Below are positions 53,515-62,943 of a stretch of DNA of 64,000 bases, piece after piece. The notes under the pieces are model-generated. The model did no database searches, was not told the origin of the DNA, and saw nothing but the letters and a program-made list of their open reading frames with translations. The position numbers and the translations under genes were made by a program. Source of the stretch: Paraburkholderia aspalathi. GTDB lineage: Bacteria > Pseudomonadota > Gammaproteobacteria > Burkholderiales > Burkholderiaceae. How positions within the stretch are numbered: position 1 is the first letter of the stretch; every line of letters begins with the position of its first letter. The DNA is taken from NCBI RefSeq assembly GCF_900116445.1, contig NZ_FPBH01000015.1:1-64000 (forward strand), in the 5' to 3' direction.

Positions 53515-54756
53515 GTGCTTCCCGCAACCATGCCGATCAACGTTGGCAATACCGCTTTCATGCTGCTGTGCGCGAGCCTCGTCATGCTGATGACGCCGGG
53601 TCTCGCGTTTTTCTACGGCGGCCTCGTCGAACGCAAGAACGTGCTGGCGATCATGATGCAGAGCTTCATCTCGCTCGCATGGACAACCGTGCTGTGGTTC
53701 GCGTTCGGCTACTCGATGTGCTTCGGCCCAAGCTGGCACGGCATCGTCGGCGACCCGACCTACTATGCGTTTTTGCGCGGCATTACGCTGCAAACCATGT
53801 ACACGGGCAACGACGCGGGCATTCCGCTGGTGGTTCACGTCGCCTATCAGATGATGTTTGCGATCATCACGCCGGCGCTGATCACAGGTGCGTTCACCAA
53901 TCGCGTGACGTTCAAGGCGTACTTCCTGTTCCTGACCGGCTGGCTGGTGCTGGTGTATTTCCCGTTCGTGCACATGGTCTGGAGTCCGGATGGACTGTTC
54001 GCGAAGTGGGGCGTGCTCGATTACGCGGGCGGCATTGTGGTCCACAACACCGCTGGATTCGCCGCGCTAGCGTCGGTGTTGTATGTGGGGCGCCGTCAGA
54101 CCCTCACGCACAAGCCGCACAACGTGCCGTTGATTGCACTCGGCACGGGCCTGCTGTGGTTCGGCTGGTACGGCTTTAACGCCGGCTCCGAGTTGCGCGT
54201 TGACGCCATCACGGCTTCGTCTTTCCTGAACACCGATGTCGCCGCTTCGTTCGCTGCCATTACGTGGTTGCTGATCGAATGGGCCAACGCACGGCAGCCG
54301 AAATTCATCGGCTTGCTGACCGGTTCGGTCGCCGGCCTCGCGACCATCACGCCCGCAGCCGGCTATGTGTCCTTGAGCACCGCCGCGATAATCGGCATTT
54401 CTGCTGGTGTGATCTGCTATTACGCTGTTGCGCTGAAAAACCGGCTCGGCCTCGACGACGCGCTCGACGTGTGGGGCGTACATGGCGTGGGCGGCCTCGT
54501 CGGTACCGTTCTGCTCGGCGTGTTCGCGTCGAAGGCGTGGAATCCGAATGGCGCGGACGGCCTGCTGTTGGGTGGCGGCGCTTTCTTCGTCAAGCAATGC
54601 GCGGCGGTATGCGTGTCCGGCGTCTGGGCGTTCGTGTTCACGTGGGGCATGTTGTGGCTGATCAACCGCGTGACACCCGTTAAGGTGGGTGAAGCCGCCG
54701 CGCAGCACGGGCTCGATACCGAGTTGCATGGCGAAGTGGCTTATCTGGACGCGTAA
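53515..54756 (+). CDS. amt: Ammonium transporter (Amt family)
   Basis: 413 aa from a GTG with AAGGAG 7 nt before it; the Met five codons later is a weaker start. Eleven-helix Amt fold: NTAFMLLCASLVMLMTPGLA, FFYGGLVERKNVLAIMMQSF, the pore His region (VVHNTAGFAAL) and VWGVHGVGGLVGTVLLGVFA. Imports ammonium. There is no glnK gene beside it, unlike many amt genes. Confidence 0.96.
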   Translation: MLPATMPINVGNTAFMLLCASLVMLMTPGLAFFYGGLVERKNVLAIMMQSFISLAWTTVLWFAFGYSMCFGPSWHGIVGDPTYYAFLRGITLQTMYTGNDAGIPLVVHVAYQMMFAIITPALITGAFTNRVTFKAYFLFLTGWLVLVYFPFVHMVWSPDGLFAKWGVLDYAGGIVVHNTAGFAALASVLYVGRRQTLTHKPHNVPLIALGTGLLWFGWYGFNAGSELRVDAITASSFLNTDVAASFAAITWLLIEWANARQPKFIGLLTGSVAGLATITPAAGYVSLSTAAIIGISAGVICYYAVALKNRLGLDDALDVWGVHGVGGLVGTVLLGVFASKAWNPNGADGLLLGGGAFFVKQCAAVCVSGVWAFVFTWGMLWLINRVTPVKVGEAAAQHGLDTELHGEVAYLDA

Positions 54757-54779
54757 GCCCATGGTCGCCTCTGTGCTAG

Positions 54780-54799
54780 CGTTGGGTCTGGGCCCAACG
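54780..54799 (+). other. Hairpin between amt and LysR genes
   Basis: CGTTGGG, loop TCTGGG, CCCAACG. No T-run follows. It could weakly terminate amt or structure the leader of the LysR gene that begins 15 nt later. Confidence 0.4.
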
Positions 54800-54814
54800 T
54801 TAAGCGCAGCATCC

Positions 54815-55720
54815 ATGGAAAATCTCCTCAAAAAACTCGATCTCACCTCGCTGCGCCTGTTCGTCGCCGTCTGCCAGGAGCAGAACATCGCGCGCGCGGC
54901 TGAGCGCGAGTTCATCGCGTCGTCCGCGGTGAGCCGGCGCATCGCCGAAATCGAGGCATTGATCGGCTTGCCGGTGATTCAGCGCCAGTCGCGCGGCATT
55001 ACGGTGACGCCGGTTGGCGAGACGGTGCTGCGCTACGCGCTCGCGATCATCGGCAACATCGAACAGATGAGCGCCGAGTTGTCGCGCTTTTCCTCGGGGG
55101 CGAAGGGGCGGGTGCGGGTGGTGGCGAATCTCTCGTCGATCGTGCAGTTTTTGCCGGAGGACGTGGCCGCTTTCGGGCGCGCGTTTCCGGAGGTGTCGAT
55201 CGAACTGGAGGAGGAGAACAGCGCCGACGTGCTGCGTATCGTCGACGAACACGGTGCGGACTTTGGCATCTGCAATCCGGTGGCGGGCAGTGAAGCTTTC
55301 GAGCAGGTGCCGTATCGGGAAGACCGACTGGCGGTGCTGGTGCCGGGCGGTCATCGTCTGGCCTCGGCTTCTCGGGGCGTGGCCTTCGACGAGTTGCTCG
55401 ACGACAGCTTCGTCGGCCTGCGCAGCGAGAGTGCGCTGACCAAGCTTCTCGCACAGCAGGCGGCCAGCGCAGGGCGGCAGATCGACGTCAAGATCCGCGT
55501 CAGCAGCCTCGACGCGCTGTGCCGGATGGTCCATGCCGGCCTCGGCATCGCAATCGTGCCCGAGCAGGTGGGGCTGCTCTATGTGAATGCGCTCGACGTG
55601 CGCCTGCTGTCCTTGAGCGACACCTGGGCCGTGCGGCATCTCATCATGATCTTCAAGTCGCGCGATCAGTTAAGCGCCAGCGCGGCGGCGCTGGTCGGGT
55701 TCCTCGGCAGCAAGCCTTAG
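54815..55720 (+). CDS. LysR family transcriptional regulator
   Basis: 301 aa from the ATG at 54815; a longer in-frame start at 54689 lies inside amt and is rejected. HTH: LRLFVAVCQEQNIARAAERE, then FIASSAVSRRIAEIEALIGL. Standard LysR substrate domain follows. It lies about 106 nt before the aconitase-like gene on the same strand and is a candidate regulator for it or for amt. Confidence 0.9.
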   Translation: MENLLKKLDLTSLRLFVAVCQEQNIARAAEREFIASSAVSRRIAEIEALIGLPVIQRQSRGITVTPVGETVLRYALAIIGNIEQMSAELSRFSSGAKGRVRVVANLSSIVQFLPEDVAAFGRAFPEVSIELEEENSADVLRIVDEHGADFGICNPVAGSEAFEQVPYREDRLAVLVPGGHRLASASRGVAFDELLDDSFVGLRSESALTKLLAQQAASAGRQIDVKIRVSSLDALCRMVHAGLGIAIVPEQVGLLYVNALDVRLLSLSDTWAVRHLIMIFKSRDQLSASAAALVGFLGSKP

Positions 55721-55826
55721 CCCGCGGGGCGCCTCGCACCATTCTCCAAACAAGACGTCTGCGTTGCTGGACCGGCACTTCGGCATTGCCTACGCGCGCC
55801 GTATAGTGGGCGCAAGGAGAATGCTC

Positions 55827-57785
55827 ATGAGCGATACGATTCGTCTGGACGGCCGCGTGCTGTACCTGTCACAGGACCCCGCGGTGATCGAGGCGCAACT
55901 CGCCGGCGAAAATTTCACGCGCGCCACCGCCGGTGCGCTGCGCGATAACGTCTCCACCGACGAAATCACCCCGGTTACCGTCATGCTCACCTATGACGAA
56001 CGCCTCGGCCAGTATCCGTACGTCGGCTTCAAGGCGGGCGAGCGCATGCCGATCGGCCGCGATGCGGTCAGGAACGGCGGCTTCCAGGTGACGGTGGCGG
56101 GCAAGCGCTATGGGAAGGGGTCGTCGCGCGAATCGAGCCCGTTGGCGGAGTTGTCGGCGGGTATTCGCCTGATCGTTGCGGAGAGTTTCGAGCGTATCTA
56201 TCAGCAGAACTGCGACAACATCGGCATTCTCACGACCACCGATTTCTCCGTGCTCGATCGTCTGATCGCAGGAGAGGCGGTGCCGATCGACGAGTTTCTC
56301 AAGGGGCGCGATGCGCTCACGCAGCAGATCATTCGCAGCGGCGGTTTGCTTGCGTACAGCAAGTTCGCGGACTGGCCGGCGCCGCGTGTGCGGGAGATGG
56401 CAAACCCGGCAAACGAAGCAAGCACCGCCGAACCGAAGACGCTGGTCGAGAAGATCATCGAGCGCCATCTTCATCCCGGCATTGAAAGCGCGCAGCGCGG
56501 CGACGGTGTATTCATCGCCGCCGACTGGCGCTTCAGCCACGACTACTTCACCGGCATGTGCGCGCATCTGATGCATCGTGCGTTCGGCAAGCCTGCGCCG
56601 CTGCATGCGCCGGATCACATCATCGCGTTTCAGGATCACCTGGTGCTCGCCTCGCAAAGCATTCCGCACGTGCGCGACGGATTGCTGCCGGGCGTTGCTA
56701 ACCTGATGGAAGGGCACACGTCGTTCTCGCGCGACTATCCGGTGCGCTCGCACGGCGCGCTCGACAACTCGCCGGGTTCCGAAGGCATCTGTCATGCGCT
56801 GATGGCCGAGCAGTACGCATTGCCAGGGCAGGTCGCATGCGGTACCGACTCGCACACGCCGCATTCCGGCGCGCTCGGTTGCCTCGCATTCGGTGCGGGC
56901 GCAACCGAAATCGCCAATAGCTGGGTGACGGGTTACGTGCGCTGCAAAGTGCCGGAGACCTTGCGCATTGAAATCGACGGCACGTTGCGCGACGGCGTCA
57001 CCGCGAAAGACCTCGTGCTGCATCTGTTGCAGATGGACGCGATCCGCTCGGGCGGCGCGATCGGTCTCGTGTTCGAATACGGCGGCGCCGCGGTACGCGC
57101 GATGTCGATCGACGAACGCGCCACGTTGACCAACATGGTCGCGGAACTGGGCGGCTTCACGGGCATTGTGGAGCCGGACGAACGCACGGTGGCGTTCCTC
57201 AAGGAGCGCCGCGGTGTCGATTTCACCCTTGAAAACTGGATGAAAAGCGATTCAGGCGCCACGTATCGCGACACGATCCGCATCGACGCCACCGCCATCG
57301 AACCGATGCTCGCGCGCCCGGGCGATCCGGGCAATGGTGTGCCGGCGCCGCAACTGGAGCAGGACATCGCGATCGATATCGCGTATGGCGGCTCGTGTAC
57401 GGCGGGCAAGCGCGAAGACTTCGACTTCTATCACGAGGTATTGCGCTGGGGCGTGGAGCAGGGCATGCATGTGCCCGAGGGCACGCGTCTCTTTCTGCAA
57501 TTCGGCACCATGGCCGTGCGCGCCTACTGCGAGAACCAGGGCTATTTACCGGTTTTCGAGCGTGCCGGCGTGACGCTCGTGATGCCGGGCTGCGGTTCGT
57601 GCGCGAATTGCGGACCGGGGCAGTCGGCCGATGCGAGCGAGGTGACGATCAGCGCGATCAACCGCAATTTCCCTGGCCGCTCGGGGCCGGGCAACGTGTG
57701 GCTCGCGAGCCCGTACACCGTTGCGGCGAGCGCGCTGGCCGGAAAAATCACCACCTTCGAACAATTGAAGCGCGCCCGCGGCTAG
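55827..57785 (+). CDS. Aconitase-superfamily hydratase with swapped domain order (LeuD-like then LeuC-like)
   Basis: 652 aa from the ATG at 55827 with AAGGAG 7 nt before it; a Met two codons upstream is too close to the ribosome site. The swivel domain comes first (residues about 1-190) with YGKGSSRESSPLAELSAGI, as in LeuD. The catalytic domain follows with ACGTDSHTPHSGALG, GGSCTAGKREDFDF and PGCGSCANCGPGQ, which hold the 4Fe-4S cysteines. Classical aconitase has the swivel at the end. The substrate could be a malate-type acid; the context does not decide. Confidence 0.9.
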   Translation: MSDTIRLDGRVLYLSQDPAVIEAQLAGENFTRATAGALRDNVSTDEITPVTVMLTYDERLGQYPYVGFKAGERMPIGRDAVRNGGFQVTVAGKRYGKGSSRESSPLAELSAGIRLIVAESFERIYQQNCDNIGILTTTDFSVLDRLIAGEAVPIDEFLKGRDALTQQIIRSGGLLAYSKFADWPAPRVREMANPANEASTAEPKTLVEKIIERHLHPGIESAQRGDGVFIAADWRFSHDYFTGMCAHLMHRAFGKPAPLHAPDHIIAFQDHLVLASQSIPHVRDGLLPGVANLMEGHTSFSRDYPVRSHGALDNSPGSEGICHALMAEQYALPGQVACGTDSHTPHSGALGCLAFGAGATEIANSWVTGYVRCKVPETLRIEIDGTLRDGVTAKDLVLHLLQMDAIRSGGAIGLVFEYGGAAVRAMSIDERATLTNMVAELGGFTGIVEPDERTVAFLKERRGVDFTLENWMKSDSGATYRDTIRIDATAIEPMLARPGDPGNGVPAPQLEQDIAIDIAYGGSCTAGKREDFDFYHEVLRWGVEQGMHVPEGTRLFLQFGTMAVRAYCENQGYLPVFERAGVTLVMPGCGSCANCGPGQSADASEVTISAINRNFPGRSGPGNVWLASPYTVAASALAGKITTFEQLKRARG

Positions 57786-57921
57786 AATGCTGGCCGGACC
57801 TTGCGGCCCGGCATCGTGGTGCGTGCGACATCCGAAAGTACCCAAGGCCGGCACAAGACCGGCTGCGGCGAGCATCATCGTGCATCGCCTGAATGACCTG
57901 CATCACCAGGAGACAAACAAT

Positions 57922-58407
57922 ATGACATCCCCCGATCACGCTCGGTCCGTCGCGCGTAGTGCCGGCGGCGCGGCGTCTTCCGCAAGCGCAACTGCCTCGG
58001 CGTCCGCTGCGTCCACCACGCTCGACGCCGGCAGCATCTCCGCGCGCCTCGACCGGCTGCCCGCCACGCGTTCCATCTGGAAGCTGGTGGTCCTGCTGAG
58101 CCTCGGCTTCTTCTTCGAACTTTACGATTTGCTGTATTCGGGCTACGTCGCGCCTGGCCTCGTCAAAAGCGGCCTGCTGACCGCGACGACGCACGGCCTG
58201 TTCGGCTCCACCGGCGTCGCGAGTTTTATCGCGGCTCTGTTCAGCGGGCTGTTCATCGGCACGATCGCGTGTGGGTTTCTGGCGGATCGCTTCGGACGCC
58301 GCGCCGTGTTCACGTATTCGCTGCTGTGGTACACGGCGGCCAACGTCGTGATGGCGTTTCAGGAAACGGCGACGGGTTTGAACTTCTGGCGCTTCGTGGC
58401 GTGTGCC
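57922..58407 (+). pseudogene. Stranded native 5' part of an MFS metabolite transporter gene
   Basis: ATG at 57922 after AGGAGACAAAC. About 160 codons with a Ser/Ala-rich N-terminus and the first four helices of a sugar/metabolite MFS transporter (FFFELYDLLYSGYVAPGLVK; ADRFGRRAVFTYS). The frame leaves MFS sequence after NFWRFVA and runs into unrelated residues. Composition is native GC-rich. The missing remainder, also native in codon use, lies from about 59080 onward in the next gene. The promoter of the original gene probably lies upstream here. Confidence 0.85.
58375..58400. repeat. Left copy of imperfect direct repeat at MFS junction (att-like)
   Basis: GGTTTGAACTTCTGGCGCTTCGT is matched at about 59054-59076 by GGTTTGAATTTTTGGCGCTTCGT, differing at two positions, with TGGCGCTTCGT (58387-58397 and 59066-59076) identical. 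These repeats bound the point where the native gene was broken and rejoined. Confidence 0.6.
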
Positions 58408-58663
58408 TGTGGAATTAAGGGGGTTATTTTCGAACGCTCTGCCTTTCCTGTCGGCCTTGTCGGGCGAAAAACCAGAATTTTTAACCCCTCGCTGGTTCTT
58501 AGGAATCAGGCTTTTCGATTTCACAGTGTGAAATTCGAGACTATGCTGCACTGCACTTTTAATTGAAAGTCTAAGACGAGCGGCAGCGATTCCCCGCGCG
58601 CGATCGTAGTTCCCAAGCGGTGAATAGTGTCGGACGACCAGACTATCTGGAAGCTGATCATTT
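58408..58663. other. Inserted non-native sequence within the MFS locus
   Basis: 256 nt of AT-richer sequence with no gene. It begins close to TGTGGAATTAAGGGGGTTATTTTCG at 58408-58432, which resembles (inverted) the stretch at 60101-60137. It probably supplies the promoter for the chimeric gene. I could not identify an integrase or transposase. Confidence 0.55.
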
Positions 58664-60070
58664 ATGAGCACAACAAATCTGGATCCAAGCAGTTGCATCG
58701 TAGATGCAGGTGCAATTTCGGCACGGTTAGATAGATTGCCGCCTACCCGGACCGTTTGGAAGTTAGTCATCCTGTTGAGTCTGGGTTTTTTCTTTGAGCT
58801 CTACGATCTTCTGTACACCGGGTATGTAGCGCCCGGGCTTGTAAAAAGTGGCCTCCTGACGTCTTCGACCCATGGCATCCTCGGCACTACTGGGATCGCA
58901 AGCTTTATCGCTGCACTATTCGCTGGCTTATTCGTTGGCACTATTGCGTGCGGATTCCTCGCCGACAGATTCGGGCGGCGCTCAGTCTTTACGTATTCTT
59001 TGCTTTGGTACGTTGCAGCCAACGTCATCATGGCCTTTCAACAATCGGCCACCGGTTTGAATTTTTGGCGCTTCGTTGCAGGGATCGGCATTGGCGTCGA
59101 GCTGGTGACGATCGGCACGTATATCTCCGAACTTGTGCCCAAGCAGATCCGAGGGCGCGCATTCGCATGCGAGCAGGCGGTCGGTTTCACGGCCGTGCCG
59201 GTGGTGGCGTTCCTGTCGTATCTGCTGGTGCCGCGCACATTGCTCGGCCTCGACGGCTGGCGCTGGGTCGTGCTGATCGGCGCGCATGGTGCAGTGTTTG
59301 TCTGGTGGATTCGTCGAGCCTTGCCGGAAAGCCCGCGCTGGCTCGCACAACAAGGACGTCTTGCCGAAGCGGATCGCGTAATGACCGAACTCGAAGCGAA
59401 AGTGCGCGCAGAGTATGGTCGCGAATTGCCGCCGCCCGCGTCGTCGATGCCGGTCGCGCCGCGCGGTAGCTTCAGTGATATGTGGGTGCCGCCATACCGC
59501 AGCCGCACGTTGATGATGACCATCTTCAACATCTTCCAGACGGTGGGCTTCTACGGCTTTGCAAACTGGGTACCGACGCTGCTCATCAAGCAGGGCATCA
59601 CGATTACCACGAGCCTGATGTACTCGAGTGTGATCGCGTTGGCCGCGCCTATCGGTCCGGTGATCGGCCTCTTTATCGGCGACCGCTTCGAACGCAAGAC
59701 GGTGATCGTTGTGATGGCTGCCGTGAATATTGTCTGCGGGCTGTGGTTCAGCCAGGCATCGGGCGCGGTGTTGCTGGTGAGCCTTGGGGTGTGTCTGACG
59801 CTTGCCGGCAATATCATTTCCTACAGCTTTCATGCCTACCAGACCGAACTCTTTCCAACCAGCATTCGCGCGCGCGCGGTAGGGTTCGTCTATTCATGGA
59901 GCCGTTTTTCGGCGATCTTCACAGCGTTTCTGATTGCCGCCGTGTTGAAGCAGTTTGGCACCACTGGTGTTTTTGCCTTTATCGCTGGAGCGATGCTGAT
60001 CGTAATGCTGGCAATCGGCTTGATGGGACCACGCACGAAGGGTATTGAGCTGGAAAAAATATCTCAGTAG
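58664..60070 (+). CDS. MFS metabolite transporter, chimeric gene (foreign-type 5' part, native 3' part)
   Basis: 468 aa, complete 12-helix MFS transporter. Codons 1 to about 139 (58664 to about 59080) encode a protein roughly 84 percent identical (hand count) to the stranded pseudogene upstream but use AT-richer synonymous codons. From about 59080 the codon use becomes GC-rich and native, continuing the original gene (GVELVTIGTYISELVPKQIR). Motifs: FFFELYDLLYTGYVAPGLVK, ADRFGRRSVFTYS. The protein looks intact. No strong ribosome site precedes the ATG. Substrate unknown. Confidence 0.88.
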   Translation: MSTTNLDPSSCIVDAGAISARLDRLPPTRTVWKLVILLSLGFFFELYDLLYTGYVAPGLVKSGLLTSSTHGILGTTGIASFIAALFAGLFVGTIACGFLADRFGRRSVFTYSLLWYVAANVIMAFQQSATGLNFWRFVAGIGIGVELVTIGTYISELVPKQIRGRAFACEQAVGFTAVPVVAFLSYLLVPRTLLGLDGWRWVVLIGAHGAVFVWWIRRALPESPRWLAQQGRLAEADRVMTELEAKVRAEYGRELPPPASSMPVAPRGSFSDMWVPPYRSRTLMMTIFNIFQTVGFYGFANWVPTLLIKQGITITTSLMYSSVIALAAPIGPVIGLFIGDRFERKTVIVVMAAVNIVCGLWFSQASGAVLLVSLGVCLTLAGNIISYSFHAYQTELFPTSIRARAVGFVYSWSRFSAIFTAFLIAAVLKQFGTTGVFAFIAGAMLIVMLAIGLMGPRTKGIELEKISQ

Positions 60071-61177
60071 CTTGGAGAGACGAGTCTGTGAAAAGGCTGC
60101 TTACTGCGGCCGTAAAAATCGCTCCCCTTAATTGACAGCGCAGTCCCCGCGAAACGATTGAACTACACCCGGTTCGTACCATCGCCGAATATGGTCGATG
60201 CAAAAACCGATAGAAATCGTTCGAAGTGGCTGCTACCTGGCTGGACCGTCAACATAGCGAGCTCAGTCAGCGGACTTGGCGCGGCCCGGCGAATGGCTGG
60301 AACCTTTAAAGATGGTGTGACCAAGCAGCATCGCTTGGATGCTGGTGTGGGCATACAAAAATGTTTGCTCCAGACCCGTCAGGAAAGGGTTTGCGGGCGA
60401 GCGGCAATTCGCACAAGCCGTCTAAATTGTGCGCGGCACCACGCTTTTATGGGCGCACAACAAAGTCTGCACCAATCGGTTTTGGCCCTTTCGCGGACAA
60501 CAAAGTGTGCTCCAAAGCCAAAAAGTGCGCTGCGATGCAGCATTCGAGATAGCAAGTAGCTATCAGAGCGTCTAATGGCGCCGGCACAGAGCCGAGAGAC
60601 AAGAGCGGCACGCGGTGATAGACGTCGAAAGGTGGGGTTGATCTCGCGCGGGATGAGGCACGACAAGCATACCGTCGCTGCGGTAGTCGTCGCCGGCGCA
60701 TCCGTCAGCGGTCTCGTATATGTGCCGCATGGTCGAACCATCTGTCTGCGGAGTACCCCGCAGACACCGATGTATTCGTCGAAGTCGTCGCAAAGCAAGC
60801 CTTCGCCAGACGCTGAGATGCCAAAGGCATTACGTTGTCCGGGCGTCGCAGCGTCCAGTCTTGGAAACCACGTTCACAGAATGCGGAGAAAACGCCCGTC
60901 GTCCAATGCGACGGCAAAACTCTGTCGTCAAACAGCAGGTCAGTTGCGAACGACGTTACCCGATATGAGGCAACGCTTTCCGTTGGTGCTGGCGGAAACT
61001 GCTCTAGAAACACTTATAGATGTAACTGTGCGAAGTCCAGGATGTCCAGTAATCGCTCGGTCATTGGCCTCGCCACACCTGTCGCGGCAATCTCGCGGTG
61101 GTTAGCATGCGTGTTTTATTGCTATCGATGTCGTGTGAACGGTCGAAAGCAGTTGTGTCTATTTACGGAATATCCCG
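60071..61177. other. Non-coding, degenerate region after the chimeric MFS gene
   Basis: About 1.1 kb without a convincing gene. Overlapping short frames on both strands have no family features, balanced composition or ribosome sites. Two related 24-nt stretches (ACAACAAAGT-TGC-CCAA) lie about 45 nt apart near 60459-60520. It looks like remains of mobile or decayed genes. Confidence 0.6.
60101..60137. repeat. Possible mobile-element end, inverted relative to 58408
   Basis: Reverse complement begins TGTCAATTAAGGGGAGCGAT and matches TGTGGAATTAAGGGGGTTAT at 58408 over most of about 25 positions. Element-like ends starting TGT and closing ACA would fit an insertion sequence, but no transposase gene lies between. 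Confidence 0.35.
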
Positions 61178-62200
61178 ATGCAACATAACTCCCAAGCTCA
61201 ACGCATTGTCCTGGCTGCGCGGCCCGAAGGCGAGCCTAAAGCAACGGATTTTCGGCTGGAAAAAATGTCGATTCCGGGGCCGGCCTTAGGCCAGGTCCTT
61301 CTTCAGACCCTTTGGTTGTCGCTTGACCCTTACATGCGCGGGATGATGGATGACGTCGAGTCCTACGTGGAACCTGTCGCGCTAAATCAGACGATGGCTG
61401 GTGAAGTCATCGCGCGCGTACTCGCTTCTCGGCTTGACGGATATTCCCCGGGTGATGTTGTGCTGGCGCCCATCGGTTGGACGACTCATGGCCTCTCGGA
61501 TGGGACGAGATTGCGCAAGATTGCGCCCAGTACTATCCCATTGGAAGCTCACTTGGGAGTTTTGGGCATGCCGGGGTTTACTGCGTATGCTGGGATGGCT
61601 GAAATCGGCAAGCCGAAACGTGGCGAGACGGTTGTGGTCGCTTCGGCCAGTGGCCCGGTAGGCTCGCTCGTCGGCCAGATTGCCAGACGTGCCGGGGCGA
61701 AAGTGGTTGGGATTGCAGGCGGTGCTGAGAAGTGCTCTTACGTGAAGGAAGTCTTTGGCTTTGACGTAGTCATCGACCATCGCAAAGGCAACCTCGGGCA
61801 GGCGTTGTCAGACGCATGTCCGAACGGAATTGATGTGTATTTTGAAAACGTCGGCGGCCCCGTCTGGGACGCTGTTTTCCCGTTGCTCAATCGCTTTGCA
61901 CGAGTACCTGTCTGCGGCTTGATTGCCGACTACAACGGCATTTCAGGTGAAGACACGATTACCGCCCGGGACATTATGTTGATGACTCTGGTAAAGAGCT
62001 ACACCATTCGTGGCTACATCAATTACGACCTCGAGCATTTGCTGCCCGCATTTCTGGCTGACATCGCACCGGGTGTAGAGGACGGCAGTATCGCTCACAG
62101 GGAGCAGATTGTTCAAGGATTGGAGAACGCACCCGCTGCTCTCAACGGCCTATTGAAGGGCGCAAACTTCGGAAAGCTGGTTGTTAAGGTAGCTGAATAG
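61178..62200 (+). CDS. NADP-dependent oxidoreductase, CurA/YncB-type medium-chain reductase
   Basis: 340 aa. N-terminal ADH_N_2-type part (LSLDPYMRGMMDDVESYVEP), then a Rossmann fold with AxxGxxG pattern in VVVASASGPVGSLVGQIARR and the usual FENVGGPVWDAVFPLLN. No zinc site. This family reduces alpha,beta-unsaturated carbonyls using NADPH. Less GC-rich than the upstream core genes. The ribosome site before the ATG is weak. Confidence 0.9.
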   Translation: MQHNSQAQRIVLAARPEGEPKATDFRLEKMSIPGPALGQVLLQTLWLSLDPYMRGMMDDVESYVEPVALNQTMAGEVIARVLASRLDGYSPGDVVLAPIGWTTHGLSDGTRLRKIAPSTIPLEAHLGVLGMPGFTAYAGMAEIGKPKRGETVVVASASGPVGSLVGQIARRAGAKVVGIAGGAEKCSYVKEVFGFDVVIDHRKGNLGQALSDACPNGIDVYFENVGGPVWDAVFPLLNRFARVPVCGLIADYNGISGEDTITARDIMLMTLVKSYTIRGYINYDLEHLLPAFLADIAPGVEDGSIAHREQIVQGLENAPAALNGLLKGANFGKLVVKVAE

Positions 62201-62943
62201 TTTGGGCCCGGGAGCGCCGCGGTTGTACTTTTTGGTTCCGATGTCTCCGGTCCATACAATCGGAATCTCGACCCGCTGAGACGCGTTGGAAGCTGGCCTG
62301 CGTGTGGCACACAGACGCACTTCAAGCGTTTTTTGCGAAATAGGAATTTTCCGAAACCGTGATGAACACCCAGCCGTCGCCGGGCATTCCGTTCATGGTT
62401 TCGTTGACCGGCGGACGGGGCTATCTGTTCCGATCCCAAGAGGCGCCCGCACGTTGCTCGAATCCGTCGCCACGCCGACGGCCATAAATTGAGTGGCTAG
62501 GTAAGACCCGTAAACGATAGCTACGAGCGATTGTTCGCCGCGTCCGGGCCGCTATGGGGCTGCTAGGGAGGCGGCGCGGAAGGGCTCCGCGCCATAGCTA
62601 GCGTAAATGGAGCGGCCGGCATCCCGCTCGCAGAGGGCAACTCGCCTTGCTCGACCTCGGGGACAGAGTCCGTCGCTTCGGCACTGGTTTCGAAGGCGTG
62701 TGATGCGACGCCTCGCTTGCGCAATGCTTGCCCGAACATAAGACGATATGTGAGTCCGCAGCGAGCAGCACTGGCGCTTCTCCGCGCCGGTTCGAGGCGT
62801 GGCGTCGTATTCTCCTCTCACTGTGCGGAGAGAAGGCAAGCGGGGATGCATTTCGAGCCCGGGTCGTGGCCGACTCCGGGTGAACTGAAGCCGGCTAGCA
62901 AATGAAGGATTGCGGAACGTTGGGCGTCCGACCAATCCGACGC
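62201..62943. other. Intergenic region between convergent oxidoreductase genes
   Basis: About 740 nt with no recognisable gene on either strand. The frames present are shadow-like and rich in Arg and Ser. I saw no clear terminator or operator. Confidence 0.55.

Noticed and set aside
60379..61105. Overlapping frames of 100-176 codons on both strands after the chimeric MFS gene
   Set aside because: Arg/Ser/Cys-rich sequences without motifs or ribosome sites; several frames compete over the same bases.
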